From Odiellus spinosus (taxonomy: Eukaryota > Arthropoda > Arachnida > Opiliones > Phalangiidae), in the NCBI GenBank assembly GCA_963920705.1, contig OY987239.1, positions 12,821,004-12,885,003 of the forward strand: 64,000 bases of DNA, read 5' to 3'. Below are positions 26,101 through 41,811 of this stretch, piece by piece. Made by a program: the position numbers and the translations under genes. Under the pieces are notes generated by a model. That model worked only from the letters and a program-made list of their open reading frames with translations. It was not told where the DNA came from and ran no database searches. Each line of letters starts with the position of its first letter. Position 1 is the first letter of the stretch.

Positions 26101-26108
26101 TCACGTGA
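14200..26108 (+). CDS. Ig-like / fibronectin III / DB-module type I membrane protein (23 exons, about 1377 aa)
   Basis: Cell-surface protein, probably for adhesion or signalling. The family is the arthropod and nematode Ig-like plus FN3 domain proteins with cysteine-rich DB modules. Exons: 14200-14278, 14809-14909, 14968-15073, 15148-15258, 16034-16165, 16282-16437, 17164-17321, 17399-17464, 17524-17804, 18221-18514, 18590-18718, 18786-18972, 19045-19257, 21183-21368, 22196-22617, 22761-23077, 23143-23475, 24053-24181, 24239-24385, 24451-24602, 25215-25344, 25422-25627, 26010-26108. All phases agree. Order: signal peptide 1-27, Ig 35-130, DB 133-228, FN3 229-345, DB 372-476, FN3 477-575, DB 583-677, two FN3 680-890, two Ig 890-1078, DB 1092-1183, FN3 1184-1278, membrane helix about 1291-1317, tail of 60 residues with FENPAYL. 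Each DB module has CC, a mid CC after DGRxH, and spaced Cys. Introns hold MITEs D1, C3, A3 and C4 and a satellite-bearing hAT element. The start follows from the signal peptide. Molecular function is unproven. Confidence 0.9.
14332..14382 (+). repeat. Element J fragment in intron 1
   Basis: Reads GTTGTTTACTTACATGGAAT then AAGGTCATAGACTT, shared with 18974-19021 and 30338-30390. Confidence 0.45.
15573..15991 (+). mobile_element. MITE family D, copy D1 (419 bp)
   Basis: Terminal repeats CAGAGGTATATAATAACCCC and the complement. Perfect 7-bp duplication GTATAAG. It lies in intron 4 of the Ig-FN3-DB gene. GC-rich, non-coding, with strong hairpins at both ends. Confidence 0.93.
16558..16838 (-). 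mobile_element. MITE family C, copy C3 (281 bp)
   Basis: Perfect 7-bp duplication CTTACAC. In intron 6 of the Ig-FN3-DB gene. The left end has GGATTAG where the right end implies GGATCAG. Confidence 0.93.
17819..18156 (+). mobile_element. MITE family A, copy A3
   Basis: Perfect 7-bp duplication TTTAAAC. It starts only 14 bp after the 5' splice site of exon 9 (donor at 17805), so it fills almost the whole intron. Confidence 0.95.
18974..19021 (+). repeat. Element J fragment in intron 12
   Basis: GTTGTTTACTTTTATGGATA followed by AAGTCATAGACTTTTG. It starts next to the 5' splice site at 18973. Confidence 0.45.
19325..19782 (+). repeat. Minisatellite, 21-bp unit CGGGTTTTTCCCCGACTTTT + T
   Basis: About 21 copies inside the hAT-like MITE. 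Edges use CCCTGAC and the centre CCCCGAC, consistent with outward growth from a changed unit. The long ORFs on both strands are simple repeat translations. Confidence 0.95.
19957..21010 (+). repeat. Minisatellite, 28-bp unit CCCTGACTTTTTAAAATATC + TAAAAATT
   Basis: About 37 copies inside the same MITE. Two unit types, TCTTTAAATT and TCTAAAAATT, alternate in long blocks, which points to amplification of multi-unit segments. Confidence 0.95.
21434..22150. mobile_element. Fold-back element F interrupted by a hAT-like insertion
   Basis: The left arm reads TAAATTTGAATTTTAATAAA, ATCCGACCAATC. The inverted right arm is split by the insertion at 21655-22109, after which ATTCAAATTT continues. Related fragments lie at 12420-12500, 41140-41170 and 53075-53115. 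In intron 14. Confidence 0.7.
21655..22109. mobile_element. hAT-like MITE nested in element F
   Basis: Ends CAGGGTGACCACT and AGTGGTCACCCTG. It is flanked by the 6-bp direct repeat TTACTA. The interior is rich in TATAGGA repeats. No coding capacity. Confidence 0.75.
22649..22715 (+). repeat. Element E fragment in intron 15
   Basis: GTCACGTGATTTCG, then TTTTCGCGCGGTCGTTTTCG and AAGTACTTGGA, as in E1's 3' half. Confidence 0.45.
23540..23760 (+). repeat. Two-unit direct repeat with ATCGAGTACTCGAT palindromes
   Basis: A unit of about 110 bp occurs twice in intron 17. Each has GTATTAGAATCTCATAACG-like and ATCGAGTACTCGATAGGTA blocks, and AAGGCTTA follows. Confidence 0.7.
23811..23981 (+). mobile_element. 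Short hAT-like MITE (171 bp), unexpanded relative of 19292-21044
   Basis: Ends CAGGGTTGCCACAG and CTGTGGCAACCCTG. The flanks TGAATTTA and TGAAAATA match at 6 of 8 positions, as expected for an aged 8-bp hAT duplication. It holds only about two of each unit that is amplified in the long copy. Confidence 0.85.
25639..25930 (-). mobile_element. MITE family C, copy C4 (292 bp)
   Basis: Perfect 7-bp duplication GTTTAAC. It begins 11 bp after the 5' splice site of exon 22, the exon encoding the membrane helix. Confidence 0.94.
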
Positions 26109-26312
26109 TAAAGGGTTATTTTAAATTTTTTTTGTACATTCCATGTGTTTTTAACTAAAAAAAAAAAAAAAAAGAGCAAAAAAAAAATGTAATATAAATG
26201 AAAAAAAAAATGGAGTAGGCTTGTAGGTAGGAGTAGCTAAAATTAAAGGGGTTTTTGAAATTGTTATTTTTTTCAGGAATTAGGATGTTTTGTTTCTTTA
26301 AATTTTATCTTT

Positions 26313-26318
26313 AATAAA
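26313..26318 (+). terminator. Candidate polyadenylation signal AATAAA
   Basis: 205 bp after the stop of the Ig-FN3-DB gene. A second AATAAA lies at 26447-26452. Which one is used is unknown. Confidence 0.4.
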
Positions 26319-26517
26319 AAGAACAAAATTAAATTTTTTAAGTTAAATTGTTAGAGCGAGTGAAGATCGATTGAAATTTTGTATAAAACAAACATTGTCA
26401 AAAATGCGTTTTTTTTTAACTGTTCAGCTGTTTTCATCATGACATAAATAAAAGTTAAATATTTAAAAATAAACTTGGTACTTATTTTAATTTCTAAACA
26501 GGTGTCTTAGTGGCTTA

Positions 26518-27042
26518 GGTTCATTTGCTCGACTTCCAATTGATCGACAAGGAGTCCGTTTGATCGATTACCGTTTGATCGACTCCCATTTGATCGACAA
26601 GCCATTCCAATTGATCGACAGCCCAGTTTTTTATCGAGTAACGAGTATAGGTCAAAGTTTTTTTGCAAGAAACTATTAAAGGTTAAATTATGGTATATAA
26701 ATAAGAACTAATTCAAATAATAATTATTCCGTGAAAATGGGGTCAAAGTACTCGTTTGTCGGTTAGGTTAGGTTAGGTTAGGTTAGGGTTAGGTTAGGTT
26801 GGTTAATCTATTTATAATCGTTATTACGAAGTTGACCAATTGGGAAACGATCAAATGCACCCTTTGTTGTCGTTAATTTGGGATTAGGCATCAATCATTT
26901 GATCCCTTTGTCGATCGTTTGGGAGTCGATCAAGTGGACCTCTTGTCGATCATTTGGGAGTCGATCAATTGTGAGTCGATCATTTGGGTGTCGATCAAGT
27001 GGACCTCTTGTCGATCATTTGGGAGTCGATCAAGTGGACCCA
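26518..27042. repeat. Fold-back FB1 with TTAGG core
   Basis: The left arm has repeated variants of CATTTGATCGAC. The right arm has GTCGATCATTTGGGA variants in inverse orientation. Outer ends pair as TCATTTG.TCGAC with GTCGATCAAGTGGA. The spacer carries (GGTTA)n at 26759-26804. The 65-codon ORF here is a repeat translation. Confidence 0.8.
26759..26804 (+). repeat. Interstitial TTAGG telomere-like array
   Basis: About eight GGTTA units with one GGGTTA and one GGTTGG interruption. TTAGG is the standard arthropod telomere repeat. Confidence 0.85.
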
Positions 27043-27562
27043 AATCGTATTAGTACCATTTTAAATTCAGTATAATTTCCAATTTTTTAGAGGATATGGG
27101 CTCTAAATTATGGTACTAATTAAATATTTAAGCTTACTTACAAAAATTGGATCAGATCAAAATTTAATTACGGTGCGGATGCTGAAATTAAAAATTTTAA
27201 TTAATTTAATCGATGATTACTACTTAACGTAAGGGATAGCTTAGATGCTAATTCCTTTTTTAAATATGAGATAATCGAATGAAGAATGGTTGTAAACTAG
27301 CCTTATTAATTCACGGTGATCTAGTTTGTGGGAGTTTTTTAAGCCTTGGCCTGAAATATTAACGCTGGTAAGGAGACCAACTCCGAAAACTATTTGGTCA
27401 GCGACTCAACGACCATCCAGGAACGTAACACGTGGCAATTTAAGCAGCGACCACGTGTGACGTCAATGGTAATATTCAGTACCCGACAGGTGCAAAAATA
27501 AAGGGCTAGGCCCAGTAATTTAAAAGTAAGGGGAGCATCCATAAAATAAAATGGTAGAGTGT
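27043..27562. other. Intergenic DNA between the Ig gene and the first ADH gene
   Basis: AT-rich. No gene seen. A short terminal ADH exon could hide here, because AAAG|GTAAAC at the end of ADH exon 9 looks like a donor. Confidence 0.4.
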
Positions 27563-32880
<5,318 letters not shown>

Positions 32881-33119
32881 CGTAGTATTATTTAAAGATT
32901 CACCAAATATTATAAAAACTAATTAAAAATGCTAAATAAATCTAAGGATGAAATAAAACCGAGTTAAAATCAAATACGGGTTCATATAAAAATAAGTGTG
33001 GTTGTCATTGAAGTCGTGTGTCGACTGCGAAGTCTAGCACATATGCACACAGTTAATAATCATCTAAATAATATAGAAGTACTCTGAAAAAAGCTTAGAC
33101 CAATTTTTCCTAACAAAAC
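32881..33119 (-). promoter_or_regulatory. Probable promoter region of ADH copy 1
   Basis: 239 bp between the start codon and MITE C7. The assignment is by position; no specific element was identified. Confidence 0.3.
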
Positions 33120-33410
33120 CAAGAAGGATCAGATAAGGAGAGGAAAAGTGGGGCTGCGTTGAGTTAGAGAGAGAAGAGCCAACCTCCCACTCGGGTGGAA
33201 AGATGGATAGGAAATTCTCGAGGTAAACTGTTGTCACGTGGTCGCTAGCTAGCGCGTCTCATAAAGGATTCGTTTTACCCACGTGACAACAATTTACCAC
33301 GAAGCCTCTCTACCCCCGTCTGTCCCCCGTTCTCCCAGAGTGGGAGTTTAGGCCGACGCAGTAGGAGCCGCGCCGTTCCCACTTTTCCTCTCCTTATCTG
33401 ATCCTTCTTG
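33120..33410 (+). mobile_element. MITE family C, copy C7 (291 bp)
   Basis: Complete inverted ends, but the flanks (ACAAAAC and CGTACGT) do not match. This suggests an older insertion or a flank rearrangement. It lies just upstream of ADH copy 1. Confidence 0.92.
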
Positions 33411-33770
33411 CGTACGTGTTAACCATAAATATGTACGGTTAAATATTATAATAATAAAAATTTATCCTTCTATTGCTCTAAGAAAATATAATTTTTTTTT
33501 TATTTTTTTGAAGGACGACATGACAATAATTTCACATCAAGGAAACTTTTCAACTAATTTTAATAAAATTTATATGTCTGAAAAAAAAAAATTATCAACA
33601 GATTAAGTTTGAAATTTGAGGTTAATTTGTCGTAAATAATAAAAGGGGGGTTGAAATGAATATCAGGCAATTTTTTTTAGTCGATGTTTTAAGGGCGTTG
33701 TTTTGATAATAGTGCAATTAATAAAAATAAAATTGCAATTTGATTTTCACTCTCCCAGGCCAAATACGAA

Positions 33771-34096
33771 GTGTCTATTTTGGCCGGTTTTTCGGGTGAA
33801 ATTAGCTCGGGGCTATTTTGGCCGGTTTTTCGGGCCAAAATAGCTCCTTGCTGAGCGGGCTCTATTTTGGCCCGAAAAACCGGCCAAAATAGCCCCGAGC
33901 CAAGACTCGGCTATTTTGGCCGGTTTTTCGGGCCTCGGCCATAACCCGCCAAAATAGCGCCCTCTTGGCTGTTGACTATTTTGGCCGGGTTTCAATATTA
34001 AGTTGGGTAAGGTTAGGTTAGTAAGAGGCCCGAAAACCCGGCCAAAATAGCCCCGAGCTAATTTCGTCTGAAAAACCGGCTAAAATAGACGCGGCC
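33771..34096. repeat. Fold-back FB2 with GGTTAGG core
   Basis: Outer arms pair: GTCTATTTTGGCCGGTTTTT and AGCTCGGGGCTATTTTGGCC recur inverted at 34026-34092. Inside are four more CTATTTTGGCCGG modules in both directions. The GGTAAGGTTAGGTTAG core is at 34006-34021. The 60-codon proline/glycine-rich ORF is a repeat translation. Confidence 0.8.
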
Positions 34097-34598
34097 TTAA
34101 AAATAAACAAAAATTTACTAACTTTATGTATGAAATATTTGGTTCTTTTTGCGTATTAGAATTCCAAGACGGTTCGAATGCTAAAAATCGTAAAAACAAG
34201 TTGATTTACAATATAATGACTAATAAATTACGATTTTAAAAGTGGGTAGAGACTCCAATATTATAAATTATGAAATTAAAATTATCTATTGAGAAAAAAC
34301 ATTGTAAATCAGGAAAATATATAAAAAAAAATCGTCATTTTAATTTCAACCATTAATTTGGCGACGAAATTCTAACTACGTTATTAGGATCTAATATCTA
34401 CCTTGTTATAATTACAGCGCGTAATCAATTTTATTATTAATTATGAGAGTTAGGCCTAATAATAGTAAAAACATAATCGTTAATGGCGAGCTAAGCCTAA
34501 TTACGATTTTAAAACGACCTTTTGGCGCATGCGCTATCGAGAGATAAGCTACAAAATTAATAGTAATGATATAATTAAATTATAAGAATTAAATTTAA

Positions 34599-37500
34599 TT
34601 AAAATTGCAGTCTATACCCTTTTTTAATTTAAAGAATAATAATATTTGTACCTTTTCCCTTGTTTGAGCAACGCAATTCCTTCGTTAATTTTTTCCAATG
34701 GCAAATTATGCGTGATTAAATTATCAGTAGGAAATGTGCCATTCAAATATGACTCAACGAGTTTGGGAATGTCTTCTTTGAAGTGACAATCTAACGCCAA
34801 ATATTACTCTTATTTTAAAGCAATATCTTCCCTTTGTATGTTCCCGGTTTAAATACTTAATTAGTTCTTGCTTAATTACTTCAACGTCTGCTTAATATCA
34901 AGTTTATCAAACAAAATTTTAAGATATTTATATAGAGATTCAGCATCTAATGTTACTTCCCTATTAAAATTAATATAATCAAACCCAGGATGGTGCCGAT
35001 TCAATATATAAAAGCGTTTATATTAAGATATAAGGGTCAAAGATCATAAGATAAGAGTTTTCCAGTAAGTGTGAACCTAAGGCGTATTGGTACATAATGT
35101 TATACCTCATAGACATGAAAGTAGTTCGTGTAAACTAAAGAGTATGTAAAAAAATTATCGACTTACCCCCTCCCCATGATCCTTTTAGAGTTTTGCCGAA
35201 TATAAGGTCATTTGGATTGACTTGAAGGTCACCAGACACCAAACCCACAACGATAACTTCTCCGCCATTTGGACTGCAACATTGGATAGCCTCCATCTAA
35301 TTGATAACGATGATAAAAACATAATTTAAAAAAAGTCGATATGAAAAATATATTTTTTGGAATAATTCCATATTCAAATAATTTTCTTTAATAATTAATG
35401 TCTAAACTTTGGGTGGTTCAAATTTATCGATTAAGAGCTTAAATTGTAGATTAAACAACGCGGAATCCGAAAAACATAATTTCGAGATTGTGGGAAAACG
35501 TGGAAAAAAGATACGGGCTTAAACATCCGACCCCATGAATTATCAATTTCGGAAAACTGATAAATTTCGATAAATTTTCATTACAACGTCTTCAGGAAAT
35601 AATTTTTAACGAGAGTTCTAATTATCTTACACGAACGAAATTTTTACCGTTTGAAAGATCATCTTTTTCTCTACAGATTCTATATTTTAAAACCTAAATT
35701 CCATCAAGAATTCGATTCAAAATTTTATTTTAAAAAGTTCATATCAAAATTCGCGCGCTTGTTCCCCCTTAATAACATACATAAGATCAGAAGCCGATGA
35801 AACCCTCCTTTGAAGTCTACTACTCTAATGTTCGATATAGCGCTCCTCTCTGTATGGGTAAAATTCACAATTTTCCGAGATCGGAGGGGTCCTACTTCAT
35901 ACCCCCCTGTCTACGGAAAATTGGAAATTCTCTCTCTCCACAAACGACGACGTTTTTTTTGACGAACTCCGTGGCTGCTAGAGATATTCGGTGGACGAAC
36001 TCCCGCTCCGAAAATATCTCCCGTTAGGAGGCGTACGAATCGCGCTTTTTGAAACTAACCCGTACAGAGAGGGGTAGACAAGACCAGGGAGTAATAGACT
36101 TCAAAGGAGGGTTTCATCGGCTTCTGAAGATACTTAAGATACTCGAAATTATTTCAAAAGAGGCTCGCTATTCTTTATAAAGGTCAATTTTTGCGTAAAT
36201 GTGAAAAATGAACTTACCGCAGCTGCTCTGCTCCCGACGCAAACGAAAGCGTAATCAATCCCAACCATGCTGGTAATATCTTCAAGTTGATCTTTAGTGC
36301 TTCGTTTTGGACACTCCGATGGATTAAGGCATTTAGTGCACCCGAATTTAGCCGCTATAATTACCACAGTTACGACCTTGTTTAACTAAATCATATATTA
36401 AACTCACCCAAATCGAATTTTCCCGAATTTAGATCAATTCCGATGATTCTAGAGGCTCCAGCGTCTCTAGCTCCCAATACGGTGCATAAACCTACGGCTC
36501 CAAGACCCCAAATAGCTACTGTCGAGCCTTTCTTGACGTTGGCGGTAAATCTAGCCGCTCCATATCCGGTTGGAACGCAACAACCGAATGGGGCAATTTT
36601 ATTAAGCGGGGTATTTGATTTTATCTATTAAAAAAAAATATTTTCTATTCTCAGATAATAATTTTAAATTGATAATTAAAATAAGCGTCTAATTACTTCA
36701 TTATACCTTTAATTTTAAAGGTATAGTTAAAAAAGACTTTATTTTAATAAAGAATAATTCGTATTTAGGCTTAGCACGCGACATTTGGGCTGTTTTAAAC
36801 TTATATTAGGCCTAACTCCGAATTAAAATCACAATAAACTCGTTAGCGCGCGCCATTAAATTGTTTTTAAATCAAATTAGGCTTAGCTCGCGCCACTAGG
36901 GCGGTTTTTAACTTACATTAAACCTAACTCCCAATGAAATCACAATAAACACGATAGCGCGCGCCATTACGTCATTTTTAAATAATATTTAGGCTTAGCG
37001 CGCCACTAGTGCTGTTTTTAACTTACATTTAACCTAACTCCCAATGAAATCACAATAAACACGATGGCGCGCGCCATTACGTCAATTTAAATAATATTTA
37101 GGCTTAGCACGCGCCACTAGGGCGTTTTAAACTTACATTAAGCCTAACTCCCAATGAAATCACAATAAACTCGTTAGCGCGCGCCATTACGTCATTTTTA
37201 AATTATATTTAGGCTTAGCGCGCGCCATTAGGGTTGTTTTAAACTCGTATTAGGCCTAACTATTAGGCCTAACTCTCAGCCCCGTTGCGATAGAATGGTA
37301 GAGGTTGGATTCTAATTATGAAGTTACAATTTGAATCATAATTCGTCTGTTTCTTTATAGAATTGACATAAATTGATTTACCTTGGCTAGTCCAACTTCC
37401 GGTACGATGGTGTACTCGGAAAAGGTACCGCAAAAACAGAAAGAACCAATTTCTTGACCTTTACAAGTGATACGTTTAGTTCCGTCAAAATAAACCCCTC

Positions 37501-39789
37501 GAAATCCGTGTGTGCTGAATAAAAAAAAAATCAAACACGGTTCCAAACGTTAATTTCAATGTCAGATTTTTTGGGTAAATCAACTGTTTAATTAATTACA
37601 TACATGACTCTTTCGCAAGCGTTTCTTTTAAAACCTTTCTTAGTGCAAGTCGAACATTCCCCGCATTCGATGCACCAAATTGGAATCACGTGATCGCCTA
37701 TAATTAGGGGACACTAATTAACATTCACACTACTCAATTTGAAATAGTTTCGAAAACTAGTGTTTTTAATGTTGAAAAATTGATTTTTTAATGTTGAAAA
37801 ATTTGTTTTTAATGTTGAAAAATACTTTTTAATGTTGAAAAATACTTTTTAATATTGAAAAATACTTTTTAAATATTGAAAAATACTTTTTAATGTTGAA
37901 AAATACTTTTTTAATATTGAAAAATACTTTTTAATGTTGAAAAATACTTTTTTAATATTGAAAAATACTTTTTTAATATTGAAAAATACTTTTTAAATAT
38001 TGAAAAATACTTTTTAATGTTGAAAAATACTTTTTAATGTTGAAAAATACTTTTTTAATATTGAAAAATACTTTTTTAATATTGAAAAATACTTTTTAAT
38101 GTTGAAAAATACTTTTTTAATATTGAAAAATACTTTTTTAATATTGAAAAATACTTTTTAAATATTGAAAAATACTTTTTAATGTTGAAAAATACTTTTT
38201 AATGTTGAAAAATACTTTTTTAATATTGAAAAATAGTTTTTTAATGTTGAAAAATTAGTTTTTAATAATAATATGCAATAAAATTAACATTATCCATGTC
38301 TTTCGAGTAAAATAGTGATATAAGGTTATCTTCCTTGTCTACTTAATGTCTAGAACATATCTTGAAAGTACTTAGAACTTAAGATAACTATTATCATGAA
38401 AGTAATCAGATCAAGGTCGAATTTAAATCGAAATTTAATGTAAACATATTCCATATATATTTTAATTGAACTATTTTTCTCTACGAGATTTAACACTCTG
38501 TATCAATCCGCCCTACCCTTTTACTTAATGTTAACACACCTTGAACAAAATTTCATTTAATTGGCCTTGATTTTGAGCCAAATATTTAATAATTTTTTTG
38601 TTCGAAATTAGCATATAATACAGCTGATTCTCGCGCGGTTTTTCTCGTAAAGGTACTTGAACAATTACCTGGTTTAACAGTGGTCACTTCATTGCCAATG
38701 CTTTCAACTACTCCAACTGCTTCGTGCCCCGGAATGGTTGGAAATTCGGATTGCTCAATACCTCCGTCTTGGACATGAACGTCCGAAAAACAAATGCCCG
38801 AAAATAAAATCTAATAAATAATTTTAATTTAATTGTTTATAGAATTTTAATCGCAATTAATTAAATAATAATTACTTTAATTCGAACTTCTTTGGCTTGA
38901 GGTGCAGCTACAGTTACGGTTTCGATAACGAAATCGGTCTTTGGAGCCCAAAGAACAGCAGCGCGGCATTCAATTGGCTGTTTTTAATTAATAAATTAGT
39001 TAATTATATGAAATTAATTATTGGGTAAAGTTTAATTAATAATAGAAGTTGGGTTAAAGTTAAATAATATTAGAAATTAAGGTTTAATTAATATTAGAAA
39101 CGGGGTTAAGTTTAATTAATATTAGAAACGGAGTTAAGTTTAATTAATATTATAATATGGGTTAATTTTAATTAATATTATATATTGGGTTAATTTTAAT
39201 TAATATTATAAATTGGGTTAATTTTAATTAATATTATAAATTGGGTTAATTTTAATTAATATTATAAATTGGGTTAATTTTAATTAATATTATAATATGG
39301 GTTAATTTTAATTAATATTATAAATTGGGTTAATTTTAATTAATATTATAAATTGGGTTAATTTTAATTAATATTATAATATGGGTTAATTTTAATATTA
39401 TATATTGGGTTAATTTTAATTAATATTATAAATTGGGTTAATTTTAATTAATATTATAAATTGGTTTAATTATAATTAAACAAACAACTAAAAATTAATA
39501 ATTATGTCAACATACACTTAATCAATCAATTACATAACATAATTAATAATTACACTAACAATAACCCCGTGTATTGTTAATTACACCAGCAACTTACAAT
39601 TACGTATTCTAACCGCTAATTAATTAAATTTACAACAATTAACAACTTAATTAAATTAACTTTGACGAAAATTTCATATTTAATTCATTGGTTGAATTTA
39701 AATTATAATTTCTCTAAAAATTTCAATAAAAAAACGTGGATTTTAAAATAAAATGAATATAATTATTATGTTCTTACTTTAGCAGACAT
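34599..39789 (-). CDS. Zinc-dependent alcohol dehydrogenase, class III-like (ADH copy 2, 10 exons, about 372 aa)
   Basis: Paralogue of ADH copy 1. Exons in coding order: 39778-39789, 38876-38977, 38669-38810, 37604-37697, 37382-37514, 36408-36624, 36218-36354, 35167-35296, 34652-34790, and a tentative 34599-34611. Exons 2, 3, 6 and 7 have exactly the lengths seen in copy 1 (102, 142, 217 and 137 bp). Catalytic zinc ligands are Cys45, His67 (PGHE) and Cys176. Structural Cys are at 97, 100, 103 and 113; the last gap is two residues longer than in copy 1. The NAD motif GLGAVG is at 201-206. The start is MSAK. The last 13-bp exon gives an end KRLQF; without it the frame runs on to a nearby stop, so the C-terminus is uncertain. 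Introns hold MITE A6 and three minisatellites. Confidence 0.86.
35788..36126 (-). mobile_element. MITE family A, copy A6
   Basis: Full length, in intron 7 of ADH copy 2. Flanks ATAAGAT and AAGATAC share AAGAT but are not a clean 7-bp repeat. Confidence 0.93.
36765..37270 (+). repeat. Tandem repeat, about 111-bp unit, GCGCGCGCC-rich
   Basis: AGGCTTAG starts at 36767, 36879, 36991, 37100 and 37211, so spacings are 109-112 bp. Each unit has TAACTCCCAATGAAATCACA and TAGCGCGCGCCATTA. Intron 5 of ADH copy 2. Confidence 0.92.
37761..38266 (+). repeat. Minisatellite, 20-21-bp unit TTTTTAATGTTGAAAAATAC
   Basis: About 25 copies in intron 3 of ADH copy 2. AATGTTG and AATATTG variants recur in a block pattern. 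Confidence 0.93.
38624..38665 (+). repeat. Element E fragment
   Basis: CTCGCGCGGTTTTTCTCGTA then AAGGTACTTGAAC, adjoining the 5' splice site of ADH copy 2 exon 3. Confidence 0.4.
39015..39472 (+). repeat. Minisatellite, 28-bp unit GGGTTAATTTTAATTAATAT + TATAAATT
   Basis: About 15 copies in intron 1 of ADH copy 2. The left edge has diverged units. Confidence 0.93.
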
Positions 39790-40096
39790 CTTGATCGAAT
39801 AAAAAGAACTCCGAATTCAACTATCAGCAAAAAACAACTGTATAAGTTTCCACACTTCTTTATTTCCAACCTTATCAAGCCGGGAAATTATCCAGATACA
39901 CTTTATCCCCTACTTAGACAAATAACAGAAGGAACCAATTAATAAAAATTGGTTTAAATTATTGTTCATTAATTACTTGGGTATAATTAATAATTAATCC
40001 GAATTAAAATTGACCTCTAGATATGATGCGAATGAAAATTGAGAGAAAACAAAATTTTAAACAAATATTTAACCATTTTTTGTTATTTAGTATCAC

Positions 40097-40515
40097 CAGA
40101 GGTATATAATATCCCCCTTCGGGGGGGAAGTATGAAAGCCCTTATACTACCAATGCTAAAAATCACGAACAACGAGAGCCCGCTGCTGACTATCTAGGCC
40201 ACTAGCTCGCGCTGGACTTCTCAATGTCGCTACTCTAGTAAATGCTCTTTGTATAAACAAGACGGCTCGATTTGCGTTTAGAACTTCCTGTCTCGGGAGT
40301 CAGGCTGTCCGTTAAAACGGAGTCGAAGGTTGACTTCGGCTCGCGAGTTCCGGAAGCGCGCGTCGGGAAAATTTTGCCAGGTTCAAAATGGCGTAACTAT
40401 TTTTTGGGAGTAAAGCGGCGTGTCGATCCGCCGCGATTTACGCCGGGCACTCGTTGTTCGTCGATTTTGCCTACCTTTCATACTTCCCCCCGAAGGGGGT
40501 TATTATATACGTCTG
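40097..40515 (+). mobile_element. MITE family D, copy D2 (419 bp)
   Basis: Same length and orientation as D1, with perfect 7-bp duplication GTATCAC. A 96-codon ORF inside it is not conserved in D1, where stop codons and changes differ. Confidence 0.93.
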
Positions 40516-40732
40516 GTATCACAGATCTTTTAGAGCCGAGAAATAGTTGGTCTAAGGTCTAATTGGCGAATACACTTGTACCGTATTCTAATACACACAA
40601 AAAAACGTTGCCAAATTTGTATAGTCAGCGTATAATCTATATATCTAATCGGGTACACGTCGCTGTTAAAACAAAATTCATCAAAAGACACGTTCACACT
40701 CGACACAAAGGGCCCAGATTGACTAGTTTCAA

Positions 40733-41072
40733 CAGAAGCCGATGAAACCCTCCTTTGAAGTCTATTACTCCCGGGGGTCTTGTCTACCCCTCTCTGTATG
40801 GGTTATTCTCAAAAGGCGCGATCCGTACGCCTCCTAACGGTAGATATTTTCGGAGCGGGAGTTCGTCCACCGAATATCTCTAGCAGCCTCGGAGTTCGTC
40901 AAAAAAACGTCGTCGTTTGTGGAGAGAGAGAATTTCCAATTTTCCGTAGACAGGGGGGTATGAAGTAGGACCCCTCCGATCTCCTAAAATCGTGAATTTT
41001 ACCCATACAGAGAGGAGCGCTATATGGAACATTAGAGTAGTAGACTTCAAAGGAGGGTTTCATCGGCTTCTG
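40733..41072 (+). mobile_element. MITE family A, copy A7
   Basis: Perfect 7-bp duplication GTTTCAA. It pairs the ATTCTCAAAAGG left type with the CCGATCTC right type, the opposite mosaic to A2. Confidence 0.94.
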
Positions 41073-41811
41073 GTTTCAAGGAAGACAAATATAAGAGTGC
41101 GATTTCACTGGATAAAATTACTTTTCACTTAATTAAAATAAATATAAAATCGGGCCAACCAATCGCGTGATCTACTTACTAAGACGAGTTTATAATTGAC
41201 ACGTGTATAAGAAAAATACAAAGGTTTCAAACGCACCACGAATAAAAAAAAAAAAAAAAAAAATCTAGGGGTCTTTGAAAAAAATTAATTTTATGAAAAG
41301 CAATCACTGTTCACCCGTTATTATTTGAAACCCCAAATCATCTGGGGGCTTAATATCGCCATGGTAACGAAGGGAACAATCCAAACAGCCCAAGACAGGA
41401 AAGACCTTTACGAAAAAAAATCTACTTCCTTCTTAGGGAGGGGCCCCGAAAGAATTAAATTATAACAAAATCTCAGAGTGCTGAAATTTCGCCTTGTAGG
41501 AATAATATACTGGTAATACAGCTTCAATTTACAACAAGCCTATATATTACGATTGGTACGTGGTTCTGAAAGTTTCATTGGCAGAGCATTTTCCAGAAGA
41601 AAAATATCCAAGGTTGACATACTGAATTAGAAATAGCCCTCTCCCTAGCGGTCGAGATTAGAACTGTCTGTGATTCCTCTATGACATTCCTCCAACATTT
41701 CTCCACACCAAGTTCTAGTTTTTAAGGATTTGGAACTGACCATTGATTAGTAGCTCTCCCAGTCGGTCAGTCGATGCTTAAGTATAGGATTAAGATTATC
41801 CGAGTTAAATC
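41073..41811 (+). promoter_or_regulatory. Upstream region / probable promoter of the TRPV gene
   Basis: Contains an element F-like ATAAAATCGGGCCAACCAAT stretch and an A-tract at 41247-41266, otherwise unique. Promoter role is inferred from position. Confidence 0.3.

Noticed and set aside
26761-26804. Chromosome end
   Set aside because: The TTAGG run is short, imperfect and flanked on both sides by gene-bearing sequence.
40272-40562. 96-codon ORF in MITE D2
   Set aside because: D1, otherwise nearly identical, does not preserve the frame, and there is no transposase similarity.
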